NCBI GenBank assembly: GCA_963281255.1
Contig: OY725491.1
Location: forward strand, 1,178,001-1,242,000
Reading direction: 5' to 3'
Origin: Aphrocallistes beatrix
Taxonomy: Eukaryota > Porifera > Hexactinellida > Sceptrulophora > Aphrocallistidae
Length of the DNA: 64,000 nt
Shown: positions 63,231 to 64,000 of the stretch, one piece after another
How the letters are laid out: every line of letters starts with the position of its first letter
How positions within the stretch are numbered: the stretch's first letter is position 1
The notes under the pieces: generated by a model
Database searches by the model: none
Seen by the model: the letters and a program-made list of their open reading frames with translations, nothing else
What the model was told of the DNA's origin: nothing
Made by a program: the position numbers and the translations under genes

Positions 63231-64000
63231 GTGGCGATTCCTACACTACGAGAGGGGCAAACCATCGCGGCTTGGCAACCTCTATTTGTGGCCTCGGTCT
63301 CGTCGCTGGATCAAAAGGCTGCAGTGAAATTACTGCCTGCATACGTCAAGAGGGGTAGACTAGAAGAAAAGGTGGTTCTAGGAGCCGTCGCGAAAGACTC
63401 GCTGGAGGAAGCTTTCGCTTATTTGAAAGAGCGTCTTGATCCAGAAGAAGACGAGTTCGAAGCGGCAGCGAAATTCCGTCAAATGACCTGGGGGCCTGGT
63501 GAACCAGTGCAGGACTTCTTCGCGCGTTACTTGGAAGAGGGAGTGAGAGCGGGGCTGACAGCAAGAGCTACGTGCGTCTTCATGGTATCGCAAGTTCCCG
63601 GTGAGGTCCAGCAGAAGCTCAAAGAATGGGTCAAACCCAAGGAGAATACCCTTTCTGTAGACGACGCACTCCAGTTCTGCATCCAACTGCGAAAAACATT
63701 CACAGAGAAGGGTCTAGCACTGGAAAGAGGGGTCCGCATGCTCCACGTAGCCAAAGTGTCAACCGCAGGTGAAGCAGAGAAGACAAGCGAGGAGTCTAGC
63801 GGAGACGAGGCCGTACCGCATAAAGTCCAGCTTGTCCGCCCCCAAAACCAAGCACGGAGAGTACCCCGAAGGGATCTGAGGTGCTATTCCTGCGGATCAT
63901 CAGACCACCTAGTCCGCTTTTGCCTCAACAGATTTTGTTCAACATGCGGGGAAGCGGGACACAGACCAGCCACATGCCCTCGCAGAGGAGGAAACAGAGG
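63213..64000 (+). CDS. gag-like polyprotein of an LTR retrotransposon (continues beyond window)
   Basis: A reading frame open from the ATG at 63213 to the window edge (262 codons so far). An N-terminal capsid-like region (AAWQPLFVASVSSLDQKAAV, YLKERLDPEEDEFEAAAKF, MTWGPGEPVQDFFARYL) is followed by an acidic linker. Two CCHC zinc knuckles follow, CYSCGSSDHLVRFC and CSTCGEAGHRPATC, each C-x2-C-x4-H-x4-C. This is the gag layout of Ty3/Gypsy-type elements; pol would follow. The first ATG lies in the last 18 bases of the probable LTR. The GC-rich, balanced codon use contrasts with the AT-rich neighbourhood, which suggests a young element. Confidence 0.85.
   Translation, partial: MATPLTVAIPTLREGQTIAAWQPLFVASVSSLDQKAAVKLLPAYVKRGRLEEKVVLGAVAKDSLEEAFAYLKERLDPEEDEFEAAAKFRQMTWGPGEPVQDFFARYLEEGVRAGLTARATCVFMVSQVPGEVQQKLKEWVKPKENTLSVDDALQFCIQLRKTFTEKGLALERGVRMLHVAKVSTAGEAEKTSEESSGDEAVPHKVQLVRPQNQARRVPRRDLRCYSCGSSDHLVRFCLNRFCSTCGEAGHRPATCPRRGGNR

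Overview
The window is nuclear DNA of an animal, most likely an early-branching marine invertebrate. A sponge is my best guess. The evidence is spliced genes for animal-type proteins (POMGNT1, the cilium docking factor ODAD4/TTC25, TRAF-like proteins, C-type lectin receptors), many short introns, an AT-rich background and dense miniature transposons. The sponge assignment is inference: it rests on the compact genes and on a lineage-type multi-pass membrane protein.

Layout. 1.0-5.6 kb: a complete six-exon POMGNT1 gene (minus strand). 5.6-8.5 kb: repeats and one copy of a segment that recurs at 52-54 kb. 8.6-25.3 kb: a tandem array of TRAF-like genes (plus strand). It has two clearly complete members upstream and downstream of a pseudogene fragment, a third complete member, and a first member cut in two by a 3.8 kb DNA transposon. 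That transposon has ~350 bp terminal inverted repeats starting CACAG and a spliced transposase gene that still reads open. A secreted two-repeat protein lies inside the array on the minus strand at 16.5-17.7 kb. 26.2-27.4 kb: a multi-pass membrane protein. 28.2-34.9 kb: ODAD4 (minus, six exons), with a small unknown reading frame nested in one intron. 36.8-47.5 kb: a cluster of single-pass receptors with the order signal peptide, C-type lectin domain, fibronectin-III-like domain, Ser/Thr/Pro stalk, membrane helix and an ITIM-bearing tail. Two are intact, one is decayed and several fragments remain. 47.7-60.8 kb: a diverged ~13 kb palindrome built of transposon debris, with a 2.6 kb centre that duplicates 6.7-8.5 kb. 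60.6-61.5 kb: a two-lectin-domain gene at the palindrome's right edge. 63.0-64.0 kb: the start of an LTR retrotransposon (LTR, primer site, gag), running off the window.

Functional themes. POMGNT1 and ODAD4 are conserved housekeeping and cilium genes. The other genes look like fast-evolving surface-recognition and signalling families: lectin receptors with inhibitory-type tails and TRAF-like adaptors that lack a canonical RING. Both families are in active birth and death, with tandem copies, truncations, stop codons and transposon hits. The receptor paralogues also differ at the EPN/QPD sugar-specificity motif and in the tail tyrosines. The best candidates for an undescribed system are these lectin-ITIM receptors and the CACAG-ended transposon.

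Exon coordinates were worked out by hand from splice signals. The POMGNT1, ODAD4, transposase and two receptor models all sum to whole numbers of codons, which supports them strongly.
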